Below, in pieces: positions 7,257-7,264 of a stretch of 7,264 bases of DNA. Under the pieces are notes generated by a model. That model was not told where the DNA came from. It saw only the letters and a list, made by a program, of their open reading frames with translations, and ran no database searches. The position numbers and the translations under genes are program-made. The stretch's first letter is position 1. Each line of letters opens with the position of its first letter. Origin of the DNA: Thiomonas sp. FB-Cd (GTDB lineage Bacteria; Pseudomonadota; Gammaproteobacteria; Burkholderiales; Burkholderiaceae_C); the NCBI RefSeq assembly GCF_000733775.1, contig NZ_JPOE01000003.1, forward strand, positions 1 through 7,264, given 5' to 3'.

Positions 7257-7264
7257 CTCAACGC

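Larger units (their letters stand above)
3992..7263 (-). pseudogene. smc: smc, chromosome partition ATPase; 5'-truncated and frameshifted (right arm)
   Basis: This is the second reading of the same SMC gene, from [12 protein letters not shown] at the right edge to TAA at 3992-3994. Its N-terminal third is better preserved than in the left arm: the head and start of the coil are open without interruption from 7263 to about 6658. Hinge lies at about 5595-6005, LSGGEKAL at 4273-4296 and Walker B at 4187-4219. Breaks lie near 6655, 6543, 6420, 6276, 6181, 5816, 5766, 5628, 4940, 4885 and 4237, mostly in places where the left arm is intact. Walker A is missing because the window stops first. The zipA-like gene starts 86 bp downstream on the same strand, so the two probably form an operon. 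The alternative, a decayed real duplicate, is unlikely because the differences are indels rather than synonymous changes. Confidence 0.93.
3925..7264 (-). repeat. Right arm of a large inverted repeat (smc copy)
   Basis: This arm is the reverse complement of 1-3331. It continues without a break on the - strand into the zipA-like gene with a normal intergenic gap and ribosome binding site, so it is probably the half that is colinear with the real chromosome. Its differences from the left arm are almost all single-base losses in runs of two to five identical bases, for example at about 6655, 6543, 6420, 6276, 6181, 5816, 5628, 4940, 4885 and 4237. Confidence 0.96.

Noticed and set aside
1..7264. 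Inverted-repeat mobile element or invertible switch
   Set aside because: The repeats contain a housekeeping gene, and no transposase, recombinase or target-site duplication is visible. Terminal inverted repeats of 3.3 kb flanking 0.6 kb do not match a known element.
1..7264. Two diverged smc paralogues or an smc/mukB-like pair
   Set aside because: Translations of the arms are identical wherever both are in frame apart from a single R/G difference. Differences are one-base indels rather than synonymous changes.

Overview
The window holds one stretch of bacterial chromosome read twice. A left arm (about 1-3331, + strand) and a right arm (about 3925-7264, - strand) are near-identical reverse complements separated by a 593-bp single-copy spacer. 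Each arm carries the same gene, smc (chromosome-condensation ATPase), lacking its first ~80 codons and broken by single-base deletions. The right arm runs naturally, through an 86-bp gap with a ribosome binding site, into the start of a zipA-like cell-division gene on the - strand. That gene fills the spacer and is cut off where the left arm begins.

Layout: 3-3270 (+) smc from residue ~80 to its stop; 3271-3331 short post-smc segment with a hairpin; 3332-3905 (-) N-terminal anchor and partial FtsZ-binding domain of the zipA-like gene; 3906-3991 smc-zipA intergenic segment with hairpin and RBS; 3992-7263 (-) the second reading of smc. The two arms end within 3 bases of each other, so the whole window is a large hairpin.

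The arms differ mostly by one-base losses in short homopolymers, at different places. Where one arm loses frame the other usually keeps it, and at several sites both lose a different neighbouring base. Merging the arms restores an almost uninterrupted SMC of about 1,090 residues: Q-loop region, coiled coil, hinge, second coiled coil, LSGGEKAL signature, [11 protein letters not shown]alker B and ISHNK. This is what two error-prone readings of one sequence look like, not two diverging paralogues. The simplest explanation is a fold-back (self-primed) chimeric molecule or an assembly palindrome. A real inverted duplication cannot be excluded from sequence alone.

The organism is probably a GC-rich betaproteobacterium, possibly of the Burkholderiales. 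The reasons are the SMC head wording ([35 protein letters not shown]), the smc-zipA order and the short-linker ZipA; this rests on recalled family resemblance. In the cell, SMC (with ScpA/ScpB) would condense and segregate the chromosome, and ZipA would tether FtsZ to the inner membrane at the division site. I see no mobile element, CRISPR array, RNA gene or novel system.
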